7,556 nucleotides of DNA from Syntrophorhabdaceae bacterium (GCA_026415015.1 JAOAHW010000150.1:1-7556); one strand, 5' to 3'; positions 1-6,305 are shown, counted from the stretch's first letter. Notes: a model not told the origin generated them from the letters alone. Made by a program: numbers and translations.

Positions 1-657
1 GGTATACCTTATACAGGTTCAGGGGTTTTTGGTTCTGCTGCTGCTATGGATAAGGCAGCTATGAAGTATATACTCAAGGGTAATGGTATCCCGACCCCTG
101 ACTACAGGGTTTATTATAACAGTGTAGAGAATATACGTTTCCCTACTCCTTTTGTTGTAAAACCTGCAAAAGAGGGCTCCACCATAGGCGTATCCATAGT
201 GAGGAATAAAAGAGATATAGAGACTTCCTGTAAATGTGCTTTTACATATGACAGAAAGGTCATTCTAGAGAGATTTATAGAAGGCAGGGAGATTACACTA
301 GGAAAAATAGACGATGTAATGCTTCCTATAGTTGAGGTAAGGCCAAAAAAGGGTTTCTATGATTTTGAGGCTAAATACACAGTAGGCATGACAGAATACA
401 TTGTCCCTGCAAGGCTCAACAGGACCATTGAGAAAAGGGCCTACAAGATAGCAAATGAGGTGTACAGGATCTTTGAGCTCTCTGGCTGTGCAAGGATAGA
501 TATGCTTATAGATGATGACATGCCTAATGTAATAGACATAAATACATCGCCTGGAATGACAGAAACCTCTCTTGTTCCAAAGGCATGGCAGTGCCTTGGC
601 AAGGGCTTTGATGAACTTATAGAAAAGATACTTTCAGGGGCATCGCTGAAGATATGA
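1..657 (+). CDS. ddl: D-alanine--D-alanine ligase, 5'-truncated by window edge
   Basis: ATP-grasp ligase joining two D-alanines for the peptidoglycan precursor, in the cytoplasm. The frame is open from base 1, and the residues before the first ATG (position 46) still read as Ddl (GIPYTGSGVFGSAAAMDK), so 46 is not the real start. The visible 218 residues hold the ATP-grasp part: VVKPAKEGSTIGV (52-64), ERFIEGREIT (90-99), YDFEAKYT (120-127), RID (165-167) and DINTSPGMTETSLVP (179-193). Family members are about 300-350 residues, so roughly the first 90 are missing. Oddity: the metal-ligand motif, normally E-x-N (E. coli DdlB Glu270/Asn272), reads D-I-N here, with Asp at residue 179 (bases 535-537). 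The stop overlaps the ftsQ start (ATGA, 654-657), which suggests translational coupling in a dcw operon. The family call is very secure; ddlA versus ddlB type is not resolved. Confidence 0.96.
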   Translation, partial: GIPYTGSGVFGSAAAMDKAAMKYILKGNGIPTPDYRVYYNSVENIRFPTPFVVKPAKEGSTIGVSIVRNKRDIETSCKCAFTYDRKVILERFIEGREITLGKIDDVMLPIVEVRPKKGFYDFEAKYTVGMTEYIVPARLNRTIEKRAYKIANEVYRIFELSGCARIDMLIDDDMPNVIDINTSPGMTETSLVPKAWQCLGKGFDELIEKILSGASLKI

Positions 658-1355
658 AAAAGGTACTCTTTATGCTTTTTATAACACCTCTATGTGTACT
701 CTCCATCCTGACCCTTGTGTATCTCTTTTCCAGTGACATGCCTCTATTTATAATAAAAAATATTAAGGTTAGGGGCATAAAACAGTTGACTGATAATGAT
801 GTTATGAGCAGATTGTGGCCCTATATGAAAGATGGCACATTTAATATAGATGTGACAAAGATAAGGGAGGCTGTCCTGTCCCACCCCTTTGTATCTGATG
901 TGACCATAATAAAGGTATATCCCTTCTCTGTGGTTATAGATGTTAAGGAAAAGAGGCTCGCTGGTTTGTGGGTGGATAATGGAGGAAATATAATGATTCT
1001 TGATGAAAATGGAGAGCCATTCAGAGGCCTTTCAAAAGGTGCGGTAAGGGATATGTTCATCATAAATGCAAAGGATAAGAACATTGCAAAATGTATGCTT
1101 AAAGAGATAAATACCTGGATATCTGAAGGGCTTATAAAAAAAGAGGACATATCAGAGATTGCCTGCAGGGATGGTAGCATAACGCTCTTTCTTGTTCAGG
1201 ATGGGATAGAGATAGTCCTTGGAAAGGAAGATTTAAAAAAGAGGCTAAAGAGGGCTATGGTCGTCCTGGAGGATGCAAAGAAAAGAGGTCTCCTGATTAA
1301 ATGTATAGATGCCAGATTTGAGAAGGGTGCCATTATTCAGGAAAGGCAGGTGTAA
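654..1355 (+). CDS. ftsQ: Cell division protein FtsQ (POTRA-domain divisome protein)
   Basis: Single-pass inner-membrane divisome protein that links early and late division proteins through its periplasmic domain (family knowledge). The 233 residues show a very short cytoplasmic start (MKK), one hydrophobic helix at about 4-26, and a POTRA domain at about 32-100. The POTRA domain starts IIKNIKVRGIKQLTDNDV and includes HPFVSDVTIIKVYPFSVVIDVKEK. An FtsQ-type domain follows to the end (GNIMILDENGEPF; DGIEIVLGK). It is somewhat shorter than E. coli FtsQ (276), mainly because the cytoplasmic tail is minimal. The ATG lies inside the ddl stop (ATGA) with only a weak GAAG upstream, so translation is probably coupled to ddl. 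ftsA follows after one base. FtsQ sequences diverge strongly; the call rests on POTRA plus position between ddl and ftsA. Confidence 0.93.
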   Translation: MKKVLFMLFITPLCVLSILTLVYLFSSDMPLFIIKNIKVRGIKQLTDNDVMSRLWPYMKDGTFNIDVTKIREAVLSHPFVSDVTIIKVYPFSVVIDVKEKRLAGLWVDNGGNIMILDENGEPFRGLSKGAVRDMFIINAKDKNIAKCMLKEINTWISEGLIKKEDISEIACRDGSITLFLVQDGIEIVLGKEDLKKRLKRAMVVLEDAKKRGLLIKCIDARFEKGAIIQERQV

Positions 1356-1356
1356 T

Positions 1357-2601
1357 ATGGTAAGGGATGATGAAATGCTTGTAGGTCTTGACATCGGGAC
1401 AACAAAGATATGTGTGGTCGTGGCAAAGGTTGCTGACGGCAAGGTGAATATAGTGGGCATTGGTTCCCATCCCTCTACAGGTCTGAGAAAGGGCGTTGTG
1501 GTGAATATGGACAGTACTGTAAGCTCCATTAAAAAGGCTGTTGAAGAGGCAGAATTGATGGCAGGCATAAAGATCAACAGTTGTATTGCCGGGATCTCTG
1601 GTGCCCATGTAAAGAGCTTTAACAGTAATGGTGTTGTAGCCATAAAGGATAAAGAGGTAAGGGCCGATGATGTGGCAAGGGCAATAGATGCAGCAAGGGC
1701 AGTGGCAATACCGGCTGACAGGCAGGTACTCCATGTGATACCCCAGGAGTTTATCATAGATGACCAGGATGGCATAAAAGACCCAATAGGTATCACAGGG
1801 GTCAGACTCGAGGTAAAGGTACATATTGTCACAGGTAGTGTGGCCTCTGCCCAGAATATTATAAAATGCTGCAGGCTTGCTGGATTAAATGTGGATGATA
1901 TTGTCCTTAGTCAAATCGCCTCTGCTGAGGCGACCCTATCGTCTGAAGAGAAAGAGATAGGTGCTGCCCTTATTGATATTGGAGGCGGGACAAGTGACAT
2001 AGCAGTATTTGCCAATGGTAGTATAAAATATACGGCTGTCCTGCCTTTTGGCGGCAATAATATAACAAATGATATAGCCATAGGCCTTAAGACCCCCCTT
2101 GAAGAGGCGGAGAAGATTAAAAAAAAGTTTGGTAGTGCCTTTGCCAGTATGATCGGGGAGAACGAGACCATAGAGGTCCCCAGTGTGGGCGGTAGAAAAC
2201 CAAGGACCTTAAAGAGAAAAACCCTTGCTGATATTATTGAACCGAGGGTTGAAGAGATTTGCACCATGCTATATGAGGAGATTAAAAAATCTGGTGCTGA
2301 GAAGCTTCTGGCATCTGGGGTCATCCTAACAGGAGGGTGTGCTAATCTTGAGGGCATAGTGGAGCTTTCAGAGAATATATTCAATCTCCAGGCGAGGATA
2401 GGATTACCCACAGGTGTAGGCGGGCTTGTGGATGTGGTGAACAACCCCATATACGCCACAGGTGTAGGATTACTGATATGTGGTTATAAGAATTTAGGGG
2501 TAAAAAAGACCAAGTTTGAAAAAACCAGGACAATAAAGAAGATATACTCAGGTCAAAATATCCTGAAGAGGATGAAGGAATGGTTTAAAGAAATCTTTTA
2601 A
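1357..2601 (+). CDS. ftsA: Cell division protein FtsA (actin-like membrane tether for FtsZ)
   Basis: Actin-like ATPase that binds the FtsZ tail and anchors the Z ring to the inner membrane. From the chosen start the protein has 414 residues (E. coli 420). Visible parts: phosphate-1 loop VGLDIGTTK (9-17); the FtsA-specific 1C (SHS2) region at about 82-160 (e.g. VLHVIPQEFIIDDQDGIKDP); phosphate-2 loop LIDIGGGTSDIAVF (205-218); adenosine motif GVILTGGCANLEGI (321-334); and a C-terminal amphipathic helix ILKRMKEWFKEIF acting as membrane-targeting sequence. Start choice: an upstream in-frame ATG at 1309 would extend the protein 16 residues into ftsQ. ATG 1357 is preferred because AGGTG lies a few bases upstream and the resulting N-terminus (MVRDDEMLVGLDIG) matches the family. 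It is 1 base from ftsQ and 12 bases from ftsZ, so probably co-transcribed with both. Confidence 0.97.
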   Translation: MVRDDEMLVGLDIGTTKICVVVAKVADGKVNIVGIGSHPSTGLRKGVVVNMDSTVSSIKKAVEEAELMAGIKINSCIAGISGAHVKSFNSNGVVAIKDKEVRADDVARAIDAARAVAIPADRQVLHVIPQEFIIDDQDGIKDPIGITGVRLEVKVHIVTGSVASAQNIIKCCRLAGLNVDDIVLSQIASAEATLSSEEKEIGAALIDIGGGTSDIAVFANGSIKYTAVLPFGGNNITNDIAIGLKTPLEEAEKIKKKFGSAFASMIGENETIEVPSVGGRKPRTLKRKTLADIIEPRVEEICTMLYEEIKKSGAEKLLASGVILTGGCANLEGIVELSENIFNLQARIGLPTGVGGLVDVVNNPIYATGVGLLICGYKNLGVKKTKFEKTRTIKKIYSGQNILKRMKEWFKEIF

Positions 2602-2607
2602 GGAGGT
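2601..2607 (+). promoter_or_regulatory. Strong Shine-Dalgarno of ftsZ (AGGAGGT)
   Basis: AGGAGGT begins on the last base of the ftsA stop codon and ends 6 bases before the ftsZ ATG. It is the best ribosome-binding site in the window and fixes the ftsZ start at 2614. It fits the need for much more FtsZ than FtsA from the same transcript (inference). Confidence 0.85.
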
Positions 2608-2613
2608 AAAAGG

Positions 2614-3774
2614 ATGCCAAACACTTTTTATATGGATGAAAGCGGTGGTTTCTCAGCAAAGTTAAAGGTAGTCGGTGTTGGTGGTGGCGGGTGTAATGCC
2701 TTGAATAACATGGTAGATGCCAATGTAAAAGGTGTTGAATTTATAGCTGTCAATACTGACCTGAAATCGCTTAATATGTGTAAGGCACCCATTAAGATAC
2801 AGATAGGGAACAAACTAACAAGTGGTCTTGGTGCAGGTGCTGACCCAGAGGTGGGCAAAAAGGCTGCCCTCGAGGATGTAGAGAAGATTAAGGAACACCT
2901 CAAAGGTGCCCATATGGTATTTATTACCTGTGGCCTTGGTGGAGGCACAGGCACAGGTGCATCGCCTGTTATAGCAGAGATATCAAAGGAACTGGGCTCC
3001 CTTACTGTGGCCATTGCCACAAAACCCTTTGCCTTTGAGGGGAAAGACAGGATGAGGCAAGCTGAGCAAGGCGTTGCCCAGCTTAAGACAAGGGTGGACT
3101 CCCTGATCACTATCCCGAATCAAAGGCTCTTTTCCGTTGGTGGCAAGCATATGACCATTATAGAGGCATTTTTAAAGGCCGATGAGGTGCTATTGAATGC
3201 TGTCAAGAGTATATCAGATCTAATTATTGGGTCAGGTCATGTGGTTGTGGATTTTGCAGATGTAAAGACCATAATGAGTGAAAGGGGTATGGCAATTATG
3301 GGTATTGGGGTTGCCACCGGCGAGAACAGGGCAAGGGATGCAGCCCTCAAGGCCATATCAAGTCCCCTTCTTGAAGACATCTCCATCCACGGTGCAAGGG
3401 GAGTCCTAATAAATGTCACAGGCGACACCAATATGACCCTCCATGAGGTAAATGAAGCCTCAACCCTTATACAGGAACAGGCCCATGAGGATGCAAAGAT
3501 AATATGGGGTCTTGTATATGACGATACAATGGATGGTGCCATGAGGATTACTGTGATAGCCACTGGCTTTGAGGAAAAGGCTATAGTGGATGAGGAACCT
3601 GTTGTAAAGCCGGTAAAATACACTGGCAGGCTTTTCAGAGATCTTGATGAGCCGTCATATACAAGAAAGAACATAACCATAGATTACAAGGAGATTAAAA
3701 CAAAGAGCGATAACCTTGACATAGACGATGATAGATATGATGTGCCAACTTTTCTGAGAAAGCAGGCGGATTAA
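2614..3774 (+). CDS. ftsZ: Cell division protein FtsZ (tubulin-like GTPase)
   Basis: Cytoplasmic GTPase that polymerises into the Z ring. It has 386 residues, a usual length. Order: short N-terminal tail; nucleotide-binding start KVVGVGGGGCNALNNM (18-33); NTD (48-49); tubulin signature GGGTGTG (109-115); PNQRLF (168-173); synergy (T7) loop ending VDFADVKTIM (212-221); C-terminal subdomain to about 318; acidic linker; and the conserved tail DVPTFLRKQAD, which binds FtsA and other partners. Oddity: the T7 loop reads SGHVVVDFADV where the family normally has PGLINVDFADV. The two catalytic Asp (213 and 216, E. coli 209 and 212) remain, but the usually invariant Asn (E. coli 207) is Val211. Last gene of the dcw run; a 215-base gap with a possible new promoter separates it from hgcA. 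Confidence 0.98.
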   Translation: MPNTFYMDESGGFSAKLKVVGVGGGGCNALNNMVDANVKGVEFIAVNTDLKSLNMCKAPIKIQIGNKLTSGLGAGADPEVGKKAALEDVEKIKEHLKGAHMVFITCGLGGGTGTGASPVIAEISKELGSLTVAIATKPFAFEGKDRMRQAEQGVAQLKTRVDSLITIPNQRLFSVGGKHMTIIEAFLKADEVLLNAVKSISDLIIGSGHVVVDFADVKTIMSERGMAIMGIGVATGENRARDAALKAISSPLLEDISIHGARGVLINVTGDTNMTLHEVNEASTLIQEQAHEDAKIIWGLVYDDTMDGAMRITVIATGFEEKAIVDEEPVVKPVKYTGRLFRDLDEPSYTRKNITIDYKEIKTKSDNLDIDDDRYDVPTFLRKQAD

Positions 3775-3863
3775 AGAATCATACATAGTTACCATATACA
3801 AAAGACAAATCTATTGACCCTTTATGGGGTTTCAGCGCATCAGTATACCCTCTAAATTCCCTA

Positions 3864-3892
3864 TAGATTTTATTGTCGTGAGGTTATATAAT
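3864..3892 (+). promoter_or_regulatory. Candidate sigma-70-type promoter for hgcAB
   Basis: A perfect TATAAT lies at 3887-3892. The hexamer 17 bases upstream is TAGATT (3864-3869), which matches TTGACA at only three of six positions. No TG extended -10 is present. If used, transcription would start near 3899-3900 and give an hgcA leader of about 90 bases. In DNA this AT-rich a lone TATAAT can occur by chance, so this is only the best candidate in the gap. Confidence 0.35.
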
Positions 3893-3906
3893 TTTAATTA
3901 GAATAG

Positions 3907-3920
3907 GTATGAATACATAC
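3907..3920 (+). repeat. Short inverted repeat, possible operator near hgcA start of transcription
   Basis: GTATG-AATA-CATAC is a perfect 5-base inverted repeat with a 4-base spacer. It sits just after the expected transcription start of the TATAAT at 3887. Position and symmetry suit a repressor half-site pair, but a 5-base arm is weak evidence and no regulator gene is in the window. The part GTATGAATA recurs just upstream of the PilZ gene (minus strand, 6230-6238). Confidence 0.25.
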
Positions 3921-3946
3921 TGTTTTATATTTCGATGTTAGTGAAT

Positions 3947-3986
3947 CTCCCTGTCTCGATATAAGACCTGTCCATATAAAAGGGAG
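3947..3986 (+). promoter_or_regulatory. Possible leader hairpin masking the hgcA ribosome-binding site
   Basis: CTCCCT (3947-3952) is exactly complementary to AGGGAG (3981-3986), the Shine-Dalgarno of hgcA. Right inside it, GTCT (3953-3956) can pair with AGAC (3964-3967), giving a second small helix. In the transcript this could hide the ribosome-binding site. Two short arms can arise by chance, and no known riboswitch consensus is recognised. Confidence 0.3.
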
Positions 3987-3989
3987 TGG

Positions 3990-5216
3990 ATGCTAAACAT
4001 AAAAGACAGTAGGAGGTATCTGCTATTGGATGATAGTAAATCAACCCTCTGTAGTTGCTGTGATGAAAGAGGGCAAGTAGAAAGTGAGACCTGTAGAAAA
4101 AATGAACCAGTTACATTTTTGTTTCCTATGTACAAGCCTGAAATTCATGAGGAACCACAGGTTGTATATAAGGATAATCAACAAAACCCCTCAATATTTT
4201 TATATGATTTTGTAATAGACTCAATAGATACACCTTCTGGTAGGGTCCCGATTGTGGATACTAACTTGAGATTTAAAGACCTGATAGGTTCATGGAAGGT
4301 AAGATGGGGAATAGGGAGGATGAATTATAGAGTTATTCCAGGCATATATGGGATAGGAAGACCTGATGAGACATCGCCTGTATTTGTAACAGCAAATTAT
4401 AAAATGAGTTTTGACAGATTGAGAAAGGCTCTATCAGGTCTTAATGCCTGGATATTGGTTCTTGATACAGAGGGTATCAATGTATGGTGTGCTGCAGGTA
4501 AAGGGCGATTTGGAACAGATGAGATAATAAGACAGATTGAGAAAACAGGCCTCAAAAAGATTGTCTCCCATAAGGTCATCATAGTTCCCCAACTGGGTGC
4601 AACAGGTGTCCGTGCCCATGAGGTAAAAGCCCGCACAGGCTTCAAGGTTATCTACGGACCTGTAAGGGCAGATGATATAAAGATATTCCTTGCCGAGGGC
4701 ATGAAGGCAAAACCATATATGCGGTCAGTAAGTTTTGGTTTTGTGGACAGGATAGTCCTAATCCCCATGGAGCTTGTCCAGTCTTTAAAATATATTGCCA
4801 TTTTTTTTGTCATTGCATTTGCCTTACACCTTACAGGGATTATAGAGATTACCTTTTCCCACATATACCCTTTCATAGGTGCGGTTATTGCAGGCTGTGT
4901 TGTAGTACCTGCAATCCTACCATGGTTACCTGGTAGGGCATTTTCTCTTAAGGGATGGATACTTGGTTTTTTATGGGCGGTTGCAGTTATAATAATGAAT
5001 GGCTCTTTAAACCGCCTCAAAGTTACAGATATCTTTGCTATCCTCATGCTACTACCTCCTATATCTGCATTTCTTTCGCTGAATTTTACTGGCGCCTCCA
5101 CCTATACATCCCTTTCAGGTGTAAAGAAGGAGATGAGGATTGCAATACCAGCTATAATAACATCGGTTGTAATTGGCTTAATAACTGGTATAACAGGGTT
5201 TTTTATAAGACAATGA
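3990..5216 (+). CDS. hgcA: Mercury-methylating corrinoid protein HgcA
   Basis: Membrane corrinoid protein that transfers a methyl group to Hg(II); it works with HgcB and is diagnostic of mercury methylation (family knowledge). The 408 residues divide into: N-terminal extension 1-65; corrinoid-binding domain at about 70-250; and five hydrophobic helices at about 266-284, 293-313, 322-338, 347-366 and 386-406. The signature NVWCAAGKGRFGTDE (164-178) contains Cys167 (codon 4488-4490), equivalent to the cobalt-coordinating Cys93 of Pseudodesulfovibrio mercurii ND132. Other family blocks are VTANYKMSFD (133-142), PQLGATGVRAHEVK (200-213) and VIYGPVRADDI (220-230). The CdhD corrinoid subunit shares the soluble fold but lacks this motif and the membrane part. 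ATG 3990 is preferred because AGGGAG lies 3 bases upstream, whereas the internal Met47 has no ribosome-binding site. The protein is longer than ND132 HgcA (338) because of the N-terminus, which holds Cys21, 23, 24 and 35. hgcB follows after 9 bases. Confidence 0.97.
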   Translation: MLNIKDSRRYLLLDDSKSTLCSCCDERGQVESETCRKNEPVTFLFPMYKPEIHEEPQVVYKDNQQNPSIFLYDFVIDSIDTPSGRVPIVDTNLRFKDLIGSWKVRWGIGRMNYRVIPGIYGIGRPDETSPVFVTANYKMSFDRLRKALSGLNAWILVLDTEGINVWCAAGKGRFGTDEIIRQIEKTGLKKIVSHKVIIVPQLGATGVRAHEVKARTGFKVIYGPVRADDIKIFLAEGMKAKPYMRSVSFGFVDRIVLIPMELVQSLKYIAIFFVIAFALHLTGIIEITFSHIYPFIGAVIAGCVVVPAILPWLPGRAFSLKGWILGFLWAVAVIIMNGSLNRLKVTDIFAILMLLPPISAFLSLNFTGASTYTSLSGVKKEMRIAIPAIITSVVIGLITGITGFFIRQ

Positions 5217-5225
5217 GAGGGGGAA

Positions 5226-5525
5226 ATGAAGGATTATTATCTTAAAAATGTTGCCACCTTATTGCTTGATGATAATAGGTGCACTAGTTGCGGTATGTGT
5301 ATAGAGGTATGTCCGAGGGATGTGTTTAAGAGGAATGGAAAGAGGGTTATGATAGTGGATAGGGATGCCTGCATGGAATGCGGTGCATGCATGATGAACT
5401 GTCCATTCTCAGCAGTCAGGGTCAATGCCGGTGTAGGCTGCGCCTATGCTGTTATTAAAGGGGCGATTACAGGAGAAGAACCTAATTGTTGTTGTTCATC
5501 CTCTGGAAAAAACACCTGTTGTTAA
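5226..5525 (+). CDS. hgcB: HgcB, 2[4Fe-4S] ferredoxin partner of HgcA
   Basis: Small iron-sulfur protein thought to reduce the HgcA corrinoid and to help pass Hg(II) to it. The 99 residues (ND132 HgcB 95) contain two full cluster motifs: C19-x2-C22-x2-C25-x3-C29-P and C49-x2-C52-x2-C55-x3-C59-P. Cys72, in GVGCAYAV, corresponds to the isolated conserved Cys of HgcB. The protein ends in Cys98-Cys99, the terminal pair typical of HgcB. A further run Cys88-89-90 precedes it, for 14 Cys in total. A purine-rich GAGGGGG (5217-5223) directly after the hgcA stop serves as ribosome-binding site, and only 9 bases separate the genes, so they should be co-transcribed. On its own this could be any ferredoxin; hgcA next door plus Cys72 and the CC end make HgcB secure. 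Confidence 0.96.
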   Translation: MKDYYLKNVATLLLDDNRCTSCGMCIEVCPRDVFKRNGKRVMIVDRDACMECGACMMNCPFSAVRVNAGVGCAYAVIKGAITGEEPNCCCSSSGKNTCC

Positions 5526-5530
5526 AAACC

Positions 5531-6223
5531 TCAAAGATTAAATAGTTCTCTATATCGCTGGGTCCTTTGAATCTCTAAGATCTTCCTTGCCAGGATATTC
5601 TGTAGTTTCATATTCATGGATAGGAATTCAAGGGCCATGAACTCAAGGGTTTCATGGTATCTTGGGTCTTGGGGGAGCCATTTTCTCACAACCAGGGCAT
5701 CTATTTCAAACTCCATTCTTTCAATTATAATTGTAACCTTTAAAATCGTGCCTTCTTCGAATTTGTATGTCCTATTATGGGAGATCCTTGCCCCGCCAAG
5801 GGATATATCAATAATATTGACCTTTATACCATAAATGAACATCTCTATACCGCTGCCATGAGGTAATTCAACACGATAAGACATCCTTAGGTTGTGCGGT
5901 TCTGGTTCAGAGGTCTTTAATAATTTGATGGCTTGGACTGTATGCATGGATGATAGCCTGTATTTTTTAATGATTTCCAATATCCTAACATTGAATCTGT
6001 AACGGTTTTTATGTTTTTTTTCTTTTATTACAAATGTAACGATGGCGCTTTGATTAAGTCTTGACTCAGATATAGGGGGGTCTGTCTGGCCTATTATAAT
6101 CTCCTCATCCATAACATCATATATTATAGAGCCCCTTGCTTCACTTATTTTATTTATCTCTTCGGCATCTACCATAACCTTTATAATAAGACCAGGCTTA
6201 ATGTTTTTCATTTTTCCCATCAT
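5531..6223 (-). CDS. PilZ-domain protein, probable c-di-GMP receptor
   Basis: Cytoplasmic protein of 230 residues with no membrane segment. The C-terminal half is a PilZ domain (about 110-215): RMSYR (113-117) fits the RxxxR c-di-GMP arm and DISLGG (139-144) fits DxSxxG, so binding residues look intact. The N-terminal half (about 8-105: GLIIKVMVD, SIIYDVMDEEIIIGQ, YRFNVRILEI) looks like the beta-rich YcgR/PilZN-type domain found in flagellar-brake-like proteins. The output (motility, adhesion or exopolysaccharide) cannot be told from here. Start is uncertain: Met1 and Met2 (6223, 6220) have no ribosome-binding site, and TATTAT lies 2 bases before Met1. Met5 (6211) has GGGA 3 bases upstream and may be the real start. 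Its stop is 5 bases from that of hgcB (convergent), and it lies 123 bases downstream of the symporter gene on the same strand. Confidence 0.88.
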   Translation of the reverse strand: MMGKMKNIKPGLIIKVMVDAEEINKISEARGSIIYDVMDEEIIIGQTDPPISESRLNQSAIVTFVIKEKKHKNRYRFNVRILEIIKKYRLSSMHTVQAIKLLKTSEPEPHNLRMSYRVELPHGSGIEMFIYGIKVNIIDISLGGARISHNRTYKFEEGTILKVTIIIERMEFEIDALVVRKWLPQDPRYHETLEFMALEFLSMNMKLQNILARKILEIQRTQRYRELFNL

Positions 6224-6305
6224 GGATAATATTCATACAAAATTCTTTTTAAAAAAAAAAGTTTTTTGTTGTTGTAGAAAAATGGATTTTAAAGCCCTTT
6301 TTTAC
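6224..6305 (-). other. AT-rich leader upstream of the PilZ gene
   Basis: No gene seen. The stretch contains a run of ten A (6251-6260, T on the coding strand of PilZ) between T-rich tracts, and on the minus strand a TATTAT (6226-6231) very near the first ATG. The hexamer 17 bases upstream of TATTAT is TTTTAA, a poor -35. A promoter for PilZ may lie here, but none can be assigned with confidence. The A10 run is prone to length error, which does not affect any coding frame. Confidence 0.3.

Larger units (their letters stand above)
3775..3989 (+). other. ftsZ-hgcA intergenic region (leader of hgcAB)
   Basis: 215 AT-rich bases with no plausible gene. Visible structure: a perfect 8-base inverted repeat (AAATCTAT 3807-3814, ATAGATTT 3863-3870) enclosing a small ACCC/GGGT hairpin (3817-3830) and followed by a short T-rich run. 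It may be a weak ftsZ terminator, but an AT-only stem of this length is near chance expectation. Downstream are the candidate -10, a 5-base inverted repeat and an arm complementary to the hgcA ribosome-binding site, each listed separately. No classic GC-rich hairpin plus U-tract is seen, so some read-through from ftsZ into hgcA is possible. Confidence 0.5.

Noticed and set aside
1309..1356. Upstream ftsA start at 1309
   Set aside because: It would overlap ftsQ by 47 bases and add residues without resemblance to FtsA; ATG 1357 has a suitable AGGTG before it.
1245..2459. Several long open frames on the minus strand under ftsA (and similarly under ftsQ and ftsZ)
   Set aside because: They are antisense to well-recognised genes, lack recognisable domains or ribosome-binding sites, and arise from codon bias in the real genes.
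3817..3830. ACCC-TTTATG-GGGT hairpin as ftsZ terminator
   Set aside because: The stem is only 4 base pairs and is not followed by a U-tract.
3814..3849. TTGACC (3814-3819) with TATACC (3844-3849) as a promoter
   Set aside because: The spacing is 24 bases, too long for a sigma-70 promoter.
3775..3989. Cobalamin riboswitch upstream of hgcA
   Set aside because: I looked for the B12-box (GCCACTG-like) and the long conserved fold; neither is visible, and the gap is short for it.
3990..5216. HgcA as a CdhD-type corrinoid subunit of acetyl-CoA synthase
   Set aside because: The cap-helix motif with Cys167, the five C-terminal helices and the adjacent HgcB distinguish it; no other acetyl-CoA pathway genes are present.
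4955..5245. A 96-codon plus-strand open frame overlapping the hgcA 3' end and the hgcB start
   Set aside because: It lies in another frame over the HgcA membrane helices, has no family features, and ends inside hgcB.
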